Shown: positions 8,973 to 18,695, counted from the first letter of the stretch. The stretch: DNA of 64,000 nt from Prevotella sp. (GCA_017428055.1 JAFRRN010000043.1:1-64000); one strand, 5' to 3'. Numbers and translations are program-made. The notes: generated by a model not told the origin, from the sequence alone.

Positions 8973-11018
8973 TTACTTTTCCTTTTTCAATTGTGATTCG
9001 TCGATGGATAGCACCGAGCGACAACCCAAGGTCTCCCCCTTGTCGTCAATCACGTTGTCGATGTCGAAGAGGATGGCATCACGGTGTCTGCTGTTGTAAT
9101 AGTTGATGGTGTTGAGGATGACACGCAAGCCCGTGCCAGTTCCCTCGTTGGAATAGCGGGTGTTGTGGTTGCGGACATCAAAGCCGCGCCCGTTGTCTGT
9201 CACCTCGATGGTGGTCATGTTCTCCTTGTTGTCGATTGCCACGGTAAGGGTCTTGGGGCGGTCAAGCCCTCGCAACCCATGCTTGATGGCGTTCTCCACA
9301 AGGATTTGCACAAAGGTAGACGGCACCAAGCATTCGTCAAGCTGCTTACCCTCTGGGGCAATGAGTTGGAACGAGAAGTCATCGCCCATCGTCGTTGCCG
9401 CAGTATCAATATACGCCTGGGTAAACTCCAGTTCCCTGCGCAAAGGTACGAACATCTCCCTCGATATGTCTATCTGCGAGTGCATCAGTTTGATAACGCT
9501 TCGGATGGTTTCCTCAGCATCCTGCACATCGAGGGTGGTGGCATGTTTGAGGACGTTGAAGATGAAATGGGGTGACATGCTATTCCTCACGGTGGCAATC
9601 TTCAAGTTGGCAATCTCCTGCTCCTTGTCGGCATTGCGCTTGCGTAGGTATAGTGTCCAAGCCAACAAAGCGAGGGCTATCAAGAGGACAATGCTCACCA
9701 CCACGGCAGACACCAACAGGTTGCGCTGGATCACGGCATTCTTCTCCTCGATGCGCAGTTGGTTGTGCAACTGGAGGGTGTCGATGGTGAGACGTGCCAC
9801 GATGTCCTTCGCCCGCATGTGTTCCTGGCTGTTCTCTATGGAGTCGCGGCGTTGTTGGTGCAACTCCTCATAGTAATCGGCGAGTCGGGTATTGCCCGTC
9901 TTCACGTAATAGTCATGCAGATAGCGGTTGCGGATGTCGAGCATGTTCTCGTCCTGGGTCAATGCCTTGGGTTCCGTGGCGATGATGCTGCTCACGGTTC
10001 CCATGTCATTCTTTTGCAAGGCATTGGCGATGCGGATGGTGTTGGCATAATAGATGCCATCCCCCACTCCCTTGGCACGGAAGAAACTGTCGGCAGGGGC
10101 AAGCGTCGCCAACGACTCTTTCGTGCGCCCAAGATTTTGCAACACGTCAGCCATGTTGATTCGGCAGAGATAGTCCTCAAAGCCGCCACGAAGGTTCAAT
10201 TCGGCAATGAGACTATCCATTTGCTGAAACACGGAGAGTGCCTTGGGATAGTCTTTCTTGTAAAACTGCAAGTTGCCATAGTTGTTAAGGCATGTTATCT
10301 TCATGTTGGCTTGCATACTATCTAAGTTATCCATCGACTTGGCGAAATATTCCTCCGAGAGGTCATAGTCTTCCAGCTTTTGGTAAATATCGCCCAATCC
10401 CATGTAAAACGAGATTCTCCTCCGTTTAGGCAAGTTAATGGAGTCTGCTAACACCAATGCCCGTCGATACCATGAGGCGGCATCGGGCAACTGGTTTACT
10501 TGCTTATACGCATCGCCGATATTGGCGCAGACATCAGGGGCGTTATTAATCAAGTCGCTCTGCATGAAAAGGCGGTATGCCTCCTTGTTGTCCTTGATGA
10601 CCTCATCCGCATTCTGGTGATACAGGTAGTAATAGTTGGCGCGGAGGTTGTAAGCACTGCCAGCTATGCCATTCACACGCGGCGACGGCTCCTGCTGCTG
10701 GGCAAACCGCAGAATGCGGTCGGCACACATCAGGGCCGAGTCGGGCGCATTCACCATATACAAGTTGCCCAACAGGAAATAGTAGTCGTAATAGGTCATG
10801 CTGTCACGGGCTACTGCCAAGGCGGAGTCCACCATCGCCCGCGCCTCGGGCTTCTGTTGCCTTACTGCCACGCTCACCCGCTCAAAGTCCTTGTCGGAAT
10901 GCTTCCGCGACCCTGTCTTTTCGTTATTACATGATACAAGGGAAATAATGATTAGCACCCAAAAGACTAAATGTGGGCGGATGCGCTGTCCCACTTCTAC
11001 AATCTTCATATTCATCAT
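8973..11018 (-). CDS. TPR-containing sensor histidine kinase (His_kinase/LytS type)
   Basis: The protein has 681 residues. The N-terminus is hydrophobic and carries a possible lipobox (SLVSC near residue 30), which also fits a signal or anchor. Residues about 40-400 are helical TPR-like repeats predicted to lie outside the cytoplasm. One membrane segment, near 433-458 (SAVVVSIVLLIALALLAWTL), separates them from the cytoplasmic part. The phospho-acceptor box MSPHFIFNVLKH (near 484) and the ATP-binding motifs ILVENAIKHGL and VTDNGRGFD mark the His_kinase/HATPase_c architecture of LytS/YehU enzymes. It probably signals through the response regulator 24 bp downstream. ATG codons at 11018 and 11012 are both possible starts. 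Confidence 0.9.
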   Translation of the reverse strand: MMNMKIVEVGQRIRPHLVFWVLIIISLVSCNNEKTGSRKHSDKDFERVSVAVRQQKPEARAMVDSALAVARDSMTYYDYYFLLGNLYMVNAPDSALMCADRILRFAQQQEPSPRVNGIAGSAYNLRANYYYLYHQNADEVIKDNKEAYRLFMQSDLINNAPDVCANIGDAYKQVNQLPDAASWYRRALVLADSINLPKRRRISFYMGLGDIYQKLEDYDLSEEYFAKSMDNLDSMQANMKITCLNNYGNLQFYKKDYPKALSVFQQMDSLIAELNLRGGFEDYLCRINMADVLQNLGRTKESLATLAPADSFFRAKGVGDGIYYANTIRIANALQKNDMGTVSSIIATEPKALTQDENMLDIRNRYLHDYYVKTGNTRLADYYEELHQQRRDSIENSQEHMRAKDIVARLTIDTLQLHNQLRIEEKNAVIQRNLLVSAVVVSIVLLIALALLAWTLYLRKRNADKEQEIANLKIATVRNSMSPHFIFNVLKHATTLDVQDAEETIRSVIKLMHSQIDISREMFVPLRRELEFTQAYIDTAATTMGDDFSFQLIAPEGKQLDECLVPSTFVQILVENAIKHGLRGLDRPKTLTVAIDNKENMTTIEVTDNGRGFDVRNHNTRYSNEGTGTGLRVILNTINYYNSRHRDAILFDIDNVIDDKGETLGCRSVLSIDESQLKKEK

Positions 11019-11038
11019 GATATTTCTGTTAGTTCATG

Positions 11039-11046
11039 CAAATGTA
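11039..11046 (-). promoter_or_regulatory. -7 box of the kinase-regulator operon
   Basis: On the minus strand the sequence reads TACATTTG, matching TAnnTTTG, 21 bp upstream of the kinase start. No clear -33 element is visible at the standard spacing. The short leader makes this call moderate. Confidence 0.4.
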
Positions 11047-11125
11047 CGAAAAATCAATCATTTTACGAAACATCCACTCATTTTTTACAAACTCAAATAG
11101 CATGATTATAACGAATATGACAAAA

Positions 11126-11665
11126 TCACCTATCTTCATTCAATCGAGACAAAGCCAATCTCCTACATTCGTCCTCCCTTTCCTTCGTTTCCATCTCTTG
11201 GAATTTCACTAACACCCGACAATGGCGGTCAATAAAAGCACTAAGGAAAACTTCATCGTCATCCATGCCAAATCCATCAGAATCAGCATAATACATAGGG
11301 TCTGGGGTAATACCCCAATCCACCTTCGCTATACCATCTTCAAAATGCGACATGCGAAAACGATACCGTGCGCATAAATGGTCTGCCTGGTAGGTACTTG
11401 AGGTTTTTGAAAGTTGGGCAACATTGTTCCAATCGACATCTTCACGGTCAAATCCTAAATCGAACGCCGTGTATCCTGCCAAGTAATATATTCTCTGCTC
11501 TACGGTGTCCATTAGGTAATGAAACCCACCATGAAAGGAATATTTTGAATGAATATAAACCATTCCTTCACCTATGTCATCAAAACCACAACCCTGGTTT
11601 TCATCATCCGCCTTCCATTCGGATTCCCATTGTTCATACGCTTGCTTGTCACCTTCTATACACAT
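11126..11665 (-). CDS. Hypothetical protein, 179 aa
   Basis: I do not recognise this protein. It is soluble and acidic, with no signal peptide or membrane segment. It is rich in Asp, Glu and aromatic residues, for example WESEWKADDENQGCGFDDIG near the N-terminus and YADSDGFGMDDDEVFL near residue 130. The C-terminal 30 residues look helical and charged (KFQEMETKEREDECRR). It lies 57 bp downstream of a lipoprotein gene on the same strand and may belong to its transcript. Such proteins are sometimes immunity-like partners in lipoprotein clusters, but nothing in the sequence proves that. Confidence 0.65.
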   Translation of the reverse strand: MCIEGDKQAYEQWESEWKADDENQGCGFDDIGEGMVYIHSKYSFHGGFHYLMDTVEQRIYYLAGYTAFDLGFDREDVDWNNVAQLSKTSSTYQADHLCARYRFRMSHFEDGIAKVDWGITPDPMYYADSDGFGMDDDEVFLSAFIDRHCRVLVKFQEMETKEREDECRRLALSRLNEDR

Positions 11666-11722
11666 AATTATTTAGTATTTTTTAAAAGTTGATTTGTGTT
11701 CATATACTTATCTATAAGAGTA

Positions 11723-12724
11723 TCACAACTTCGGCCACTCGCTGATCTCTCTTTCCCAATAGTCATTACATATTTTATAAGTGATATGGGAATACCAGGG
11801 CAGTTCGACATCTTCGCCCACCATCTTGCGCATGTCATACCACAAGTCGAGTTCCTTGATGTCGCGACGATATTTCCGCCTTTCCTCTGGGGTTACGCCC
11901 TCCATGCTTTTCTCCCCGTTGAGAAAGGCAATCTCCTCGTCAAGCATCTCGGCGCGGAATGTCATCATCGTCGTTCCCAAATCATGGCATTCCACAGTCC
12001 ACAGACGGTAATTAGAGTCCTGTCGATAGTCGTCTACCAAGGAATCGTATGCCTTTTGCCACAGGTCGTAATCGTCAAGATATGAATTTGCCAATATGGA
12101 AGAATTGGCATACCTCACCGCCTCCTTGTACTTGTCGATGAGCAGCCAGGTCATGGCATAGTGCCACACCTGACTGCACTGTGCCAAGTGTATATTCCCG
12201 CCATTGTCACACAACGGTTGCACATATTCAGTCATCTTCATGATGACATCCTCATAATCGGTCTTGCCAAACTGGTCTCTGTCGGGATATATGATCTTTA
12301 AATAAGTATGGATCTCGTCTTTCATCACCTTGTGCCACAACCAGTCATACGCCGTTTGGAGGTAGCCCTCATAATAATCGCGGCTGCAAATCAGGTCATC
12401 CACCAGACGATACATCAGCGTGTCTTGTAGCATGTCCTCCTCACACAACAGATGTAGCGTAAAGAAAGGGTCGTCCTCCATGTCGTCCCAGTCCAACTGC
12501 CCATTCTCATTCACCATGTCCTTGAAGGAATACGCGCACCGTACCCGTGCCGCCTCGCCCAAGAACTCCAACGAATCGGCAGGGACATCATACACTTCCA
12601 TCAATAGGTCGGTCCAACTTGGTTCTTCTACCTCTGCCATCTCTGTATTTTTATCATTTGGGGATTGGCAGGAGAAGAGCAACGACATGCCTATGAGGCA
12701 AACTAACAAATTCTTTAACTTCAT
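11723..12724 (-). CDS. Hypothetical lipoprotein, 333 aa
   Basis: The N-terminus MKLKNLLVCLIGMSLLFSCQ has a signal peptide and lipobox LFSC with the acylated Cys at about residue 19, so the protein is probably anchored in a membrane and faces the periplasm or cell surface. The mature part is mainly helical and acidic, with many Trp and Tyr residues, and holds the pattern YxxDYDLWQKAYDSLVDDYR near residue 220. No enzymatic motif is recognised. The C-terminus ends CNDYWEREISEWPKL. It precedes the 179-residue hypothetical gene by 57 bp. Confidence 0.75.
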   Translation of the reverse strand: MKLKNLLVCLIGMSLLFSCQSPNDKNTEMAEVEEPSWTDLLMEVYDVPADSLEFLGEAARVRCAYSFKDMVNENGQLDWDDMEDDPFFTLHLLCEEDMLQDTLMYRLVDDLICSRDYYEGYLQTAYDWLWHKVMKDEIHTYLKIIYPDRDQFGKTDYEDVIMKMTEYVQPLCDNGGNIHLAQCSQVWHYAMTWLLIDKYKEAVRYANSSILANSYLDDYDLWQKAYDSLVDDYRQDSNYRLWTVECHDLGTTMMTFRAEMLDEEIAFLNGEKSMEGVTPEERRKYRRDIKELDLWYDMRKMVGEDVELPWYSHITYKICNDYWEREISEWPKL

Positions 12725-12799
12725 AAGATTTCCTTATTTATTTCTAACCGTTTTACAAAACACAACAAATGTTGCGTTAATAATGAATATTCATTTGCA

Positions 12800-13390
12800 C
12801 TATAGTGAGAACTTTAATCCCCCATTAATCAAACCGTATGAGCCAATAGACAATAACTCTGAATAGAATCTTAACCGCTTGTCGCCAAATTCTATAGAGA
12901 AAGGAGATAAATTGAATAATATGGACGTATTTCTCTCTTGACCTTCTGTAAAGGTCACCCCTAATCCGTACCTTGAGTACATTGCAAAATGTTTTTTATT
13001 GAACCAATAGTGCCGAAATGAAGTACTCAACGAAATCCATTCTGTATATTTTTTCTTATCTACAAGATGGCCACCTATAAAACGCCCCTTTTCATTATAT
13101 TCATAGCATATTTCCTTCGTGAAATAACTGCGTGTATAGTCCAATGAAATACCTATTCCAATTTTTGGTGTTAGATTATAATGGTACATAAGGTGGTAGT
13201 TAATAGGATACCACTTATAGACATTATTACTATGATGTGTTGATGGTTTTAGAGTTGTACTTTTGCCAAATCCTATGCCAATCTCATGTTTATATGACGA
13301 CTTGCAAAATATGCTGTCTCCCTGTGCAATGGAAGGAGTATAAAACAACAAGGTTGCGAAAAACGACATATATAAAATACGTAGTTCCAT
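12800..13390 (-). CDS. Outer-membrane beta-barrel-like protein, 196 aa
   Basis: A signal peptide, MELRILYMSFFATLLFYTPS then IAQG, is followed by alternating polar and aromatic beta strands such as YHLMYHYNLTPKIGIGISLD and WISLSTSFRHYWFNKKHFAMY. This fits a small outer-membrane beta-barrel. The C-terminus ends GGLKFSL, with a terminal hydrophobic residue pattern common in barrels. The frame is open further upstream (to 13447), but starts at 13390 or 13408 suit the signal peptide. The start at 13390 follows the stop of the upstream BACON-like gene by 7 bp. It is the last gene of the minus-strand AT-rich operon. Confidence 0.7.
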   Translation of the reverse strand: MELRILYMSFFATLLFYTPSIAQGDSIFCKSSYKHEIGIGFGKSTTLKPSTHHSNNVYKWYPINYHLMYHYNLTPKIGIGISLDYTRSYFTKEICYEYNEKGRFIGGHLVDKKKYTEWISLSTSFRHYWFNKKHFAMYSRYGLGVTFTEGQERNTSILFNLSPFSIEFGDKRLRFYSELLSIGSYGLINGGLKFSL

Positions 13391-13397
13391 ATATTGA

Positions 13398-13769
13398 TTA
13401 TTTGCCATCTTGATAAACACTAATTGTATTGGAACAAGAAGGATCATCGAATGAAGTCACCACTATAGTACTCATACGAGCATTGCCAGCATCGTTAGGT
13501 TCAACACTCACTATCAATGTAGTTCCAAGACCACTTTTAGGCTCTACCGACACGTACGGTTCCACCTTGCTGATGAACCATTCGCCATCAGTTTGTATTT
13601 CAACTATCTGAATGTTATTTCCATCAGCAGAAAAATATAATTGATCAGGGGTTAAACTAATGTCATAATGATAATAGCAACTCTCAATCTCAAAAATAAT
13701 AAAAAATCCCAATAAGAAAGGCAAAGATGCCGACAACTTGTTATACAAACGATAAAACTTGGTTCTCAT
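13398..13769 (-). CDS. BACON-like single-domain protein, 123 aa
   Basis: The N-terminus (MRTKFYRLYNKLSASLPFLLGFFIIFEIESC) holds a hydrophobic segment ending at a Cys, so it may be a lipoprotein or a membrane-anchored protein. The remainder is a single BACON-type beta-sandwich: FSADGNNIQIVEIQTDGEWF, then a Val-rich strand and a final ISVYQDG. BACON domains are found in Bacteroidetes surface proteins and are thought to mediate carbohydrate or mucin binding. I chose the ATG at 13769 rather than 13823 because the earlier 18 residues are Lys- and Ile-rich and precede a second hydrophobic stretch. It sits between the M6 protease and the beta-barrel genes. Confidence 0.65.
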   Translation of the reverse strand: MRTKFYRLYNKLSASLPFLLGFFIIFEIESCYYHYDISLTPDQLYFSADGNNIQIVEIQTDGEWFISKVEPYVSVEPKSGLGTTLIVSVEPNDAGNARMSTIVVTSFDDPSCSNTISVYQDGK

Positions 13770-13819
13770 CCTTTTTTTGTTTAAGATAATCTTTATAAGT
13801 AGAAAAATTCTGCAAATCG

Positions 13820-16123
13820 TCACTTGTGTATAACATACTTTTGAATATTCTTCCCATTTAGGACAATATAGACTCCAGCAGGTAAAGAATTTAAAACATT
13901 ATAACTACCCAAATACAATCCTCTCATATTATATATCTTTACGTAATTATCTTTCTCAATAATATTTTGTATAACACTATTTGAATATGGCCGATACAAT
14001 CTTACATTATCCAAAAAAAGTATAGACTTTTCGTTTGCGCTACCTCTAAATGCTATCCGTAAAACCCTATCATTGGTTATATTAATGGGTAATATAAAAC
14101 CATCCCATTCACTCTTATTTTTAATATGTAGATATTTCGCACCTATCCAATTATTAGCACTTACCGACTTTAGCTCAACATAGAGGGTATCTTGTGAGAT
14201 TTTTTGTGAAAAGTATCCACCATATTTACCCGTAAGAATATAATCACCAGCAGATAACAAAATCTCATTAGATACAATACGACAACTATAACGTGACTCT
14301 TTACCCATAATAGTTCCCGTTTCAGATGATTCCATAGCCATATACATGTTTCCACTCAACAATGGAGGTTCCTTCTCAGAAGGAGTTGCAGAAAAAGCTT
14401 TTAAGTGCCAAGTAGCATTTCCTCTAATATTTTCCATTATCCAATTCTGAGTTTTGAAATGGCTCGCCATTTCAAAATCATCACTCCAAACAATGTCACC
14501 ATTGATTTCTTCATCGTTATCAATAGGTTCTTCTGGTGATGTTGTATCATCACTATCTTTATTTTCGAAGTTAAGTGAAATATCTCCATTATCCATTTGT
14601 GTAATATCTGTCAATGATATTCCAGCAGATTTTCCATTGATACAAAAAGCACCAGGTACTGACAAATTCGTAAACGAGGTATTATGTGTCGTTCCTGGAA
14701 AAGGACACCCAGCTGAACTGATACTTCCATAAGAAGATGCCGATGCACGAGGACGGGCTTCTTTTGCAGAAGCGCAAACGACATAACATTGTTGTGGGTA
14801 TGTGGAATTAATGGTGTTGGTCAACTCTTTTTGGATGATTTGTGGACCCACGTGGAATATGAGTAAGCCTTTTCCTGGCTCGGCAGAATTAACACCTTCA
14901 GATTGTCGGTTGTCAAGCAAAAAAAAGTCGCCACTAACAGGCGTATCTATACGATATATATTGTTGTGTATTGTTGAAGGGGAAATGATATTGATGGAGT
15001 CTATCTCTAATGTCTGAACATCAACCCATCCAAAATTATACGCTTTCACATATGGATTAAAGTCTGCCGGACGAACACCGTCATCGTTCCAACTGCCAGA
15101 AGCCATTACATCCCAGTCACCAGTTCCTTCATAATAACCGCCCGTTTGATAGTCCACATCATAATAATCCATAGCACCAAGCGCATGGCCGATTTCATGG
15201 CATGGTGGACCGATACGTGTAATTCCATTTCCTGAATTCCCCCGTAATTCTGGTGAGCAAGAATAGCGGTCTATCATCATTCCACCTATATTTTCAGATC
15301 TGAAAGTCATTTCATGTGACCATATAGCGTTTGTTGAAGCACCAGCCTCTTCACCATATCCTGCAAAAATGATATGAACATTATCTACATAACCGTTACC
15401 ATCACTATCGTAGTCTGACAGATTTACTTCTTGAATAGCATATCGTATAGCTTCGTCAAACAGAGCTTTCGGATTCATGTCACCATTTGTCCTATTCGAG
15501 TTTCCGCCATAATAAGCCATATTTCTTGAAGCATTATATGGTCCCAAAACATCACAACGTAATTGAAGCTGTCCGTATGATACTTTATTATAATAATCAT
15601 AAACGCTTCCGTACGCTCCATCCTCACGATAGTTTTGTTCGTTGAACAATCTATCAAAATCCGACTGTGATTTCTTGAATTTTACATCGCTGAACTGCAT
15701 CAATATAATAAGTATTCGTCTTTCACCAACCATAGGATTGCCCTTCAGATTCGATAGTTGGCTATTGAAAGAATAATTAGTTTTAGTTGAGTCTATCTTA
15801 TATTGCGGGATTATTCCTTTCGATTGTTTTTCCAAAAATGAATGAAAAGTAGCATCTTTTTCGTTTTCTAAAGAAACTTTATAACGGGACTTAGTTACTT
15901 CTCCTACATCATTTATGCAGGCATAATACCACCCATCGGCAGAGGGCAAAACAGTATAACCATCGTCAGTTACGGCAAACTTAAACCGTTCATCACCATG
16001 AAGGGTGAGATAGAACGAATCTCGTTCTGCTACAATTTTTACACGGCGAGGATAAGCAGGCATCGCCTGTGTGCCAACAAAGGCACAACAGGCGATAATT
16101 ATTAGTATAAAAGAACGTTTCAT
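13820..16123 (-). CDS. Secreted M6-family (InhA-like) zinc metalloprotease with T9SS tail
   Basis: The protein has 767 residues with a signal peptide (MKRSFILIIIACCAFVGTQA). The zinc site HEIGHALGAMDYYD, near residue 309, has the HExxH signature with the following GxxxxxD of the M6/immune-inhibitor-A group. Upstream motifs such as ILIILMQFSDVKF and SVYDYYNKVSYGQLQL, and downstream GTGDWDVMASGSWND, are typical of the family. A jelly-roll or concanavalin-like region occupies about residues 560-690. The end GVYIVLNGKNIQKYVIHK fits a T9SS sorting tail. It would be a surface or secreted endopeptidase; related enzymes act on host or competitor proteins, but the substrate here is unknown. It lies 17 bp after the BACON lipoprotein gene. 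Confidence 0.88.
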   Translation of the reverse strand: MKRSFILIIIACCAFVGTQAMPAYPRRVKIVAERDSFYLTLHGDERFKFAVTDDGYTVLPSADGWYYACINDVGEVTKSRYKVSLENEKDATFHSFLEKQSKGIIPQYKIDSTKTNYSFNSQLSNLKGNPMVGERRILIILMQFSDVKFKKSQSDFDRLFNEQNYREDGAYGSVYDYYNKVSYGQLQLRCDVLGPYNASRNMAYYGGNSNRTNGDMNPKALFDEAIRYAIQEVNLSDYDSDGNGYVDNVHIIFAGYGEEAGASTNAIWSHEMTFRSENIGGMMIDRYSCSPELRGNSGNGITRIGPPCHEIGHALGAMDYYDVDYQTGGYYEGTGDWDVMASGSWNDDGVRPADFNPYVKAYNFGWVDVQTLEIDSINIISPSTIHNNIYRIDTPVSGDFFLLDNRQSEGVNSAEPGKGLLIFHVGPQIIQKELTNTINSTYPQQCYVVCASAKEARPRASASSYGSISSAGCPFPGTTHNTSFTNLSVPGAFCINGKSAGISLTDITQMDNGDISLNFENKDSDDTTSPEEPIDNDEEINGDIVWSDDFEMASHFKTQNWIMENIRGNATWHLKAFSATPSEKEPPLLSGNMYMAMESSETGTIMGKESRYSCRIVSNEILLSAGDYILTGKYGGYFSQKISQDTLYVELKSVSANNWIGAKYLHIKNKSEWDGFILPINITNDRVLRIAFRGSANEKSILFLDNVRLYRPYSNSVIQNIIEKDNYVKIYNMRGLYLGSYNVLNSLPAGVYIVLNGKNIQKYVIHK

Positions 16124-16140
16124 TTATTATTATGACATTT

Positions 16141-17538
16141 CTATCTCATTCGATATACCTTCAGTTGATCTTCTCCAATTTTTCTATAATTCTTATTTAC
16201 ATATTTGGATTCTTTCTTTTGTGATATCCTTTTCGATGACGAACTGCTATCTATTCCATAATTCCAACTAATACGATTGGCAAAATTACCATTTCTATCT
16301 ATACCCCAAGTCATAACAGCCAAAAGCACATATGACTTTGAACGATAAAAACTACCTCCATTAACATACTCTGATATTTGACCTCTTCGCTTATAATAAT
16401 CTATCATCCATGCTTGAAACACATCAGCAGAAACGGCAAAATCATAATTCTCTGTAGTTATCATATAATATGAATTGCATGTAGCACTTTTCTCTATACT
16501 CCAATACCAATTTGTATTATCTGTGGTAACATCTGAAATCCAAGCTAAAGGCTCATTATTTTGTAATTTTTTTGTTGTAATTTCCGTTTTTTTCAAATTA
16601 CCTCTTACTCCATCCTTATTGTATCCAAGGGTATAAACCATATATGTCGTTCCTTGTTCTAATCCATCGAAAGTGCCAACTTCATCATCTGACGGCAAAG
16701 ACCTATTATCTTTAAAACGAGTTTCAAGAGTATCGATTATTTCTTCATCCGACATAGATCCAACCCGTGATTTTAACATGTAGCCTCTATAATAATAGGA
16801 AACATTTTTTCCAAAATTATAATCAAATGCAATACCATTGTATAGGGTAATAATATTGGTTGGTGTAACTTCACAATCCTTTGCCAACATACCATCTTGT
16901 GAAATCTTTATTCTGGCCAAGATCTCGCCATTATATTTTAAATCTAAATATGCTATGCGTACATCTGACGAGTTATTGACATTTTTGGGGAATATTTCCA
17001 TGTCAACTTCTCCATTTCCTCTTGAAGGCGAAACATTAAGCCAATCTACCATCTCCCCTATTTGCCATTCGACATTTGATTTTATCTTTATTTTTTGTTT
17101 AGAGGTGCTTCCTGATTCATCTGGCTGAAACTCTCTATCTGACTCTTTTACTCCATCTACTAAAATATATGGATCTGCGGCTTTTTGTGACACATTCAAC
17201 GTTTGTTTTATACTATTGTCATCTTTTGCAAAAATAGTTATTGTACCTTTTCTTTCTGAAGTAGATTCATTCTTATCAGCAGAAACCCATAAGGAAGATC
17301 CATTCTTGGACGCATGTAACCAAGAGTCATTAATTGTCACATCCCAGTCAGTTCTTTCCGTTGAAACTGTAATTGACGCATCTATTTGTGTTCCCTCTGC
17401 ATCTAATACAATACCGTAATCCTTTCCATTACCAGATACATCCAATTTAGGATCATGGTGGCAAGATACAAAAACAACATTCAGCGTTGAAGCCATTACA
17501 ATGGCCAGCAAGCTCCAAAAAAAATTCTTTTTCTTCAT
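16141..17538 (-). CDS. BACON-domain lipoprotein, 465 aa
   Basis: A signal peptide with lipobox VFVSC (Cys near residue 26) indicates a lipoprotein. Two BACON-like beta-sandwich repeats follow at about residues 40-125 and 125-215: DWDVTINDSWLHASKNGSSL with QTLNVSQKA, and EWQIGEMVDWLNVSPSRGNG with ARIKISQDG. The C-terminal half (about 220-450) is a different beta-rich domain with repeated aromatic strands and the segment YNKDGVRGNLKKTEITTKKL, possibly fibronectin type III-like. Adhesion or binding at the cell surface is likely. It is co-oriented with the M6 protease, 17 bp upstream of it. Confidence 0.8.
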   Translation of the reverse strand: MKKKNFFWSLLAIVMASTLNVVFVSCHHDPKLDVSGNGKDYGIVLDAEGTQIDASITVSTERTDWDVTINDSWLHASKNGSSLWVSADKNESTSERKGTITIFAKDDNSIKQTLNVSQKAADPYILVDGVKESDREFQPDESGSTSKQKIKIKSNVEWQIGEMVDWLNVSPSRGNGEVDMEIFPKNVNNSSDVRIAYLDLKYNGEILARIKISQDGMLAKDCEVTPTNIITLYNGIAFDYNFGKNVSYYYRGYMLKSRVGSMSDEEIIDTLETRFKDNRSLPSDDEVGTFDGLEQGTTYMVYTLGYNKDGVRGNLKKTEITTKKLQNNEPLAWISDVTTDNTNWYWSIEKSATCNSYYMITTENYDFAVSADVFQAWMIDYYKRRGQISEYVNGGSFYRSKSYVLLAVMTWGIDRNGNFANRISWNYGIDSSSSSKRISQKKESKYVNKNYRKIGEDQLKVYRMR

Positions 17539-17576
17539 AACTAAAATTTTTAAATTGTAAAAATAATATTTGATAA

Positions 17577-18134
17577 TTAAAATTTATAACCACATACAAT
17601 TTCTAAAACTTGATTATATGCTTTTACATTGGAAGCCAACTTTGTCAAAGCATGGCTATATTCAATGCCAACTAAAGTCCGATTAAATTGGTAGTTTATT
17701 CCTATAACAGCACCGAAATCGAAACGATTGGCATATTTAAAGATATTTATTTGTTCTACTCCAACACCACTCAAACTGAATAGACCATAAGCTATATAGG
17801 GTCCTGCCTCAAAAGAAAATTTCTTATTTTGAGCTATAGGAATTTTGTAAGCGGCTATAACTGGCATTTGTACATAATACATAAGGTAATTTCTATCTGA
17901 ATTAAAACCTTTGCATGCAAAACCTAATGTCGGCATAACGGAAACTCTTTCAGACAAACACCAATCATATGATAAGTCTATTTTATGAGCCAAATACAAT
18001 GCATCAACATCTGCATCTTTACCCACTACAGAAGAACTACCAATTCCACCTTTTACAATGAATTGATAATCATTATCTGCATTTATTGTCAATGTTATAG
18101 ATATCAACCAGATTAATACAATATACCTTTTCAT
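17577..18134 (-). CDS. Outer-membrane beta-barrel protein (PorT-like family), 185 aa
   Basis: A signal peptide (MKRYIVLIWLISITLTINA) precedes an eight-stranded-barrel-like pattern: FIVKGGIGSSSVVG, HKIDLSYDWCLSERVSVMPT, KKFSFEAGPYIAYGLFS and FDFGAVIGINYQFNRTLVGIE, ending VCGYKF with a C-terminal Phe. This is the usual pattern of small outer-membrane beta-barrels annotated as porin family or PorT-like in Bacteroidetes. A role in T9SS assembly should not be assumed from the name. It lies between a zinc-ribbon lipoprotein gene and the BACON lipoprotein gene, all on the minus strand. Confidence 0.75.
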   Translation of the reverse strand: MKRYIVLIWLISITLTINADNDYQFIVKGGIGSSSVVGKDADVDALYLAHKIDLSYDWCLSERVSVMPTLGFACKGFNSDRNYLMYYVQMPVIAAYKIPIAQNKKFSFEAGPYIAYGLFSLSGVGVEQINIFKYANRFDFGAVIGINYQFNRTLVGIEYSHALTKLASNVKAYNQVLEIVCGYKF

Positions 18135-18170
18135 TCCAAGGGGTTCTGAATTGTTATGTTTGAAAAAACT

Positions 18171-18695
18171 TTATTGTCTTCCTGTTCCATTGCAAGACGA
18201 ACACCGCCCATTATGATTGGGACAATTGGGACAAGTCAGCTTTGTCGTCATACTTAATTCGCCATAGTACCATCCCTTGCCATTGCAGGTATTGCATTTT
18301 CCAGAGCCATGGCATAGACCACAATCACGACCACTTGAATTATTGGAATAACTATAACTTGATGATGAAGTGCTTGATGACGAAGAACTACTGCCACCAC
18401 TATTCTTCATCATCTGATAAGCTTGTCCTTTTTCCAATCTAAACTGTTCCAAGGTCAAGTCTGGCCGATATCGTTTTGCTGCTTGATACTCTTGTTGTTC
18501 TTGATTCAATACCTGTTGCATTGCATAGCGAGGATCAAGCAGATAGTCCATGCTTGTGTTTCTTACAAAGCCGCCAGGCATAACTTGATAACCACTCATG
18601 CCATAGCCACCCATTGCTTGTAAAAATGTATCACATGAAACCAGCGTCATGGAAAAAACAAATACGAAACAAAAACATTTTGCTTTCATATACAT
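18171..18695 (-). CDS. Lipoprotein with poly-Ser linker and DnaJ-type Cys motifs
   Basis: The N-terminus (MYMKAKCFCFVFVFSMTLVSC) is a lipoprotein signal with the acylated Cys in LVSC. A Gln- and Tyr-rich helical region is followed by a Ser-rich linker of about 20 residues near 100-125. The C-terminal 50 residues carry four Cys pairs of the kind CxxCxGxG: CGLCHGSG, CNTCNGKG, CPNCPNHN and CSSCNGTG. This is the pattern of the DnaJ central zinc-binding domain. Zinc binding by a membrane-anchored, exported protein would be unusual, because this fold normally acts in the cytoplasm. ATG codons at 18695 and 18689 are equally good starts. Function is unknown. Confidence 0.75.
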   Translation of the reverse strand: MYMKAKCFCFVFVFSMTLVSCDTFLQAMGGYGMSGYQVMPGGFVRNTSMDYLLDPRYAMQQVLNQEQQEYQAAKRYRPDLTLEQFRLEKGQAYQMMKNSGGSSSSSSSTSSSSYSYSNNSSGRDCGLCHGSGKCNTCNGKGWYYGELSMTTKLTCPNCPNHNGRCSSCNGTGRQ

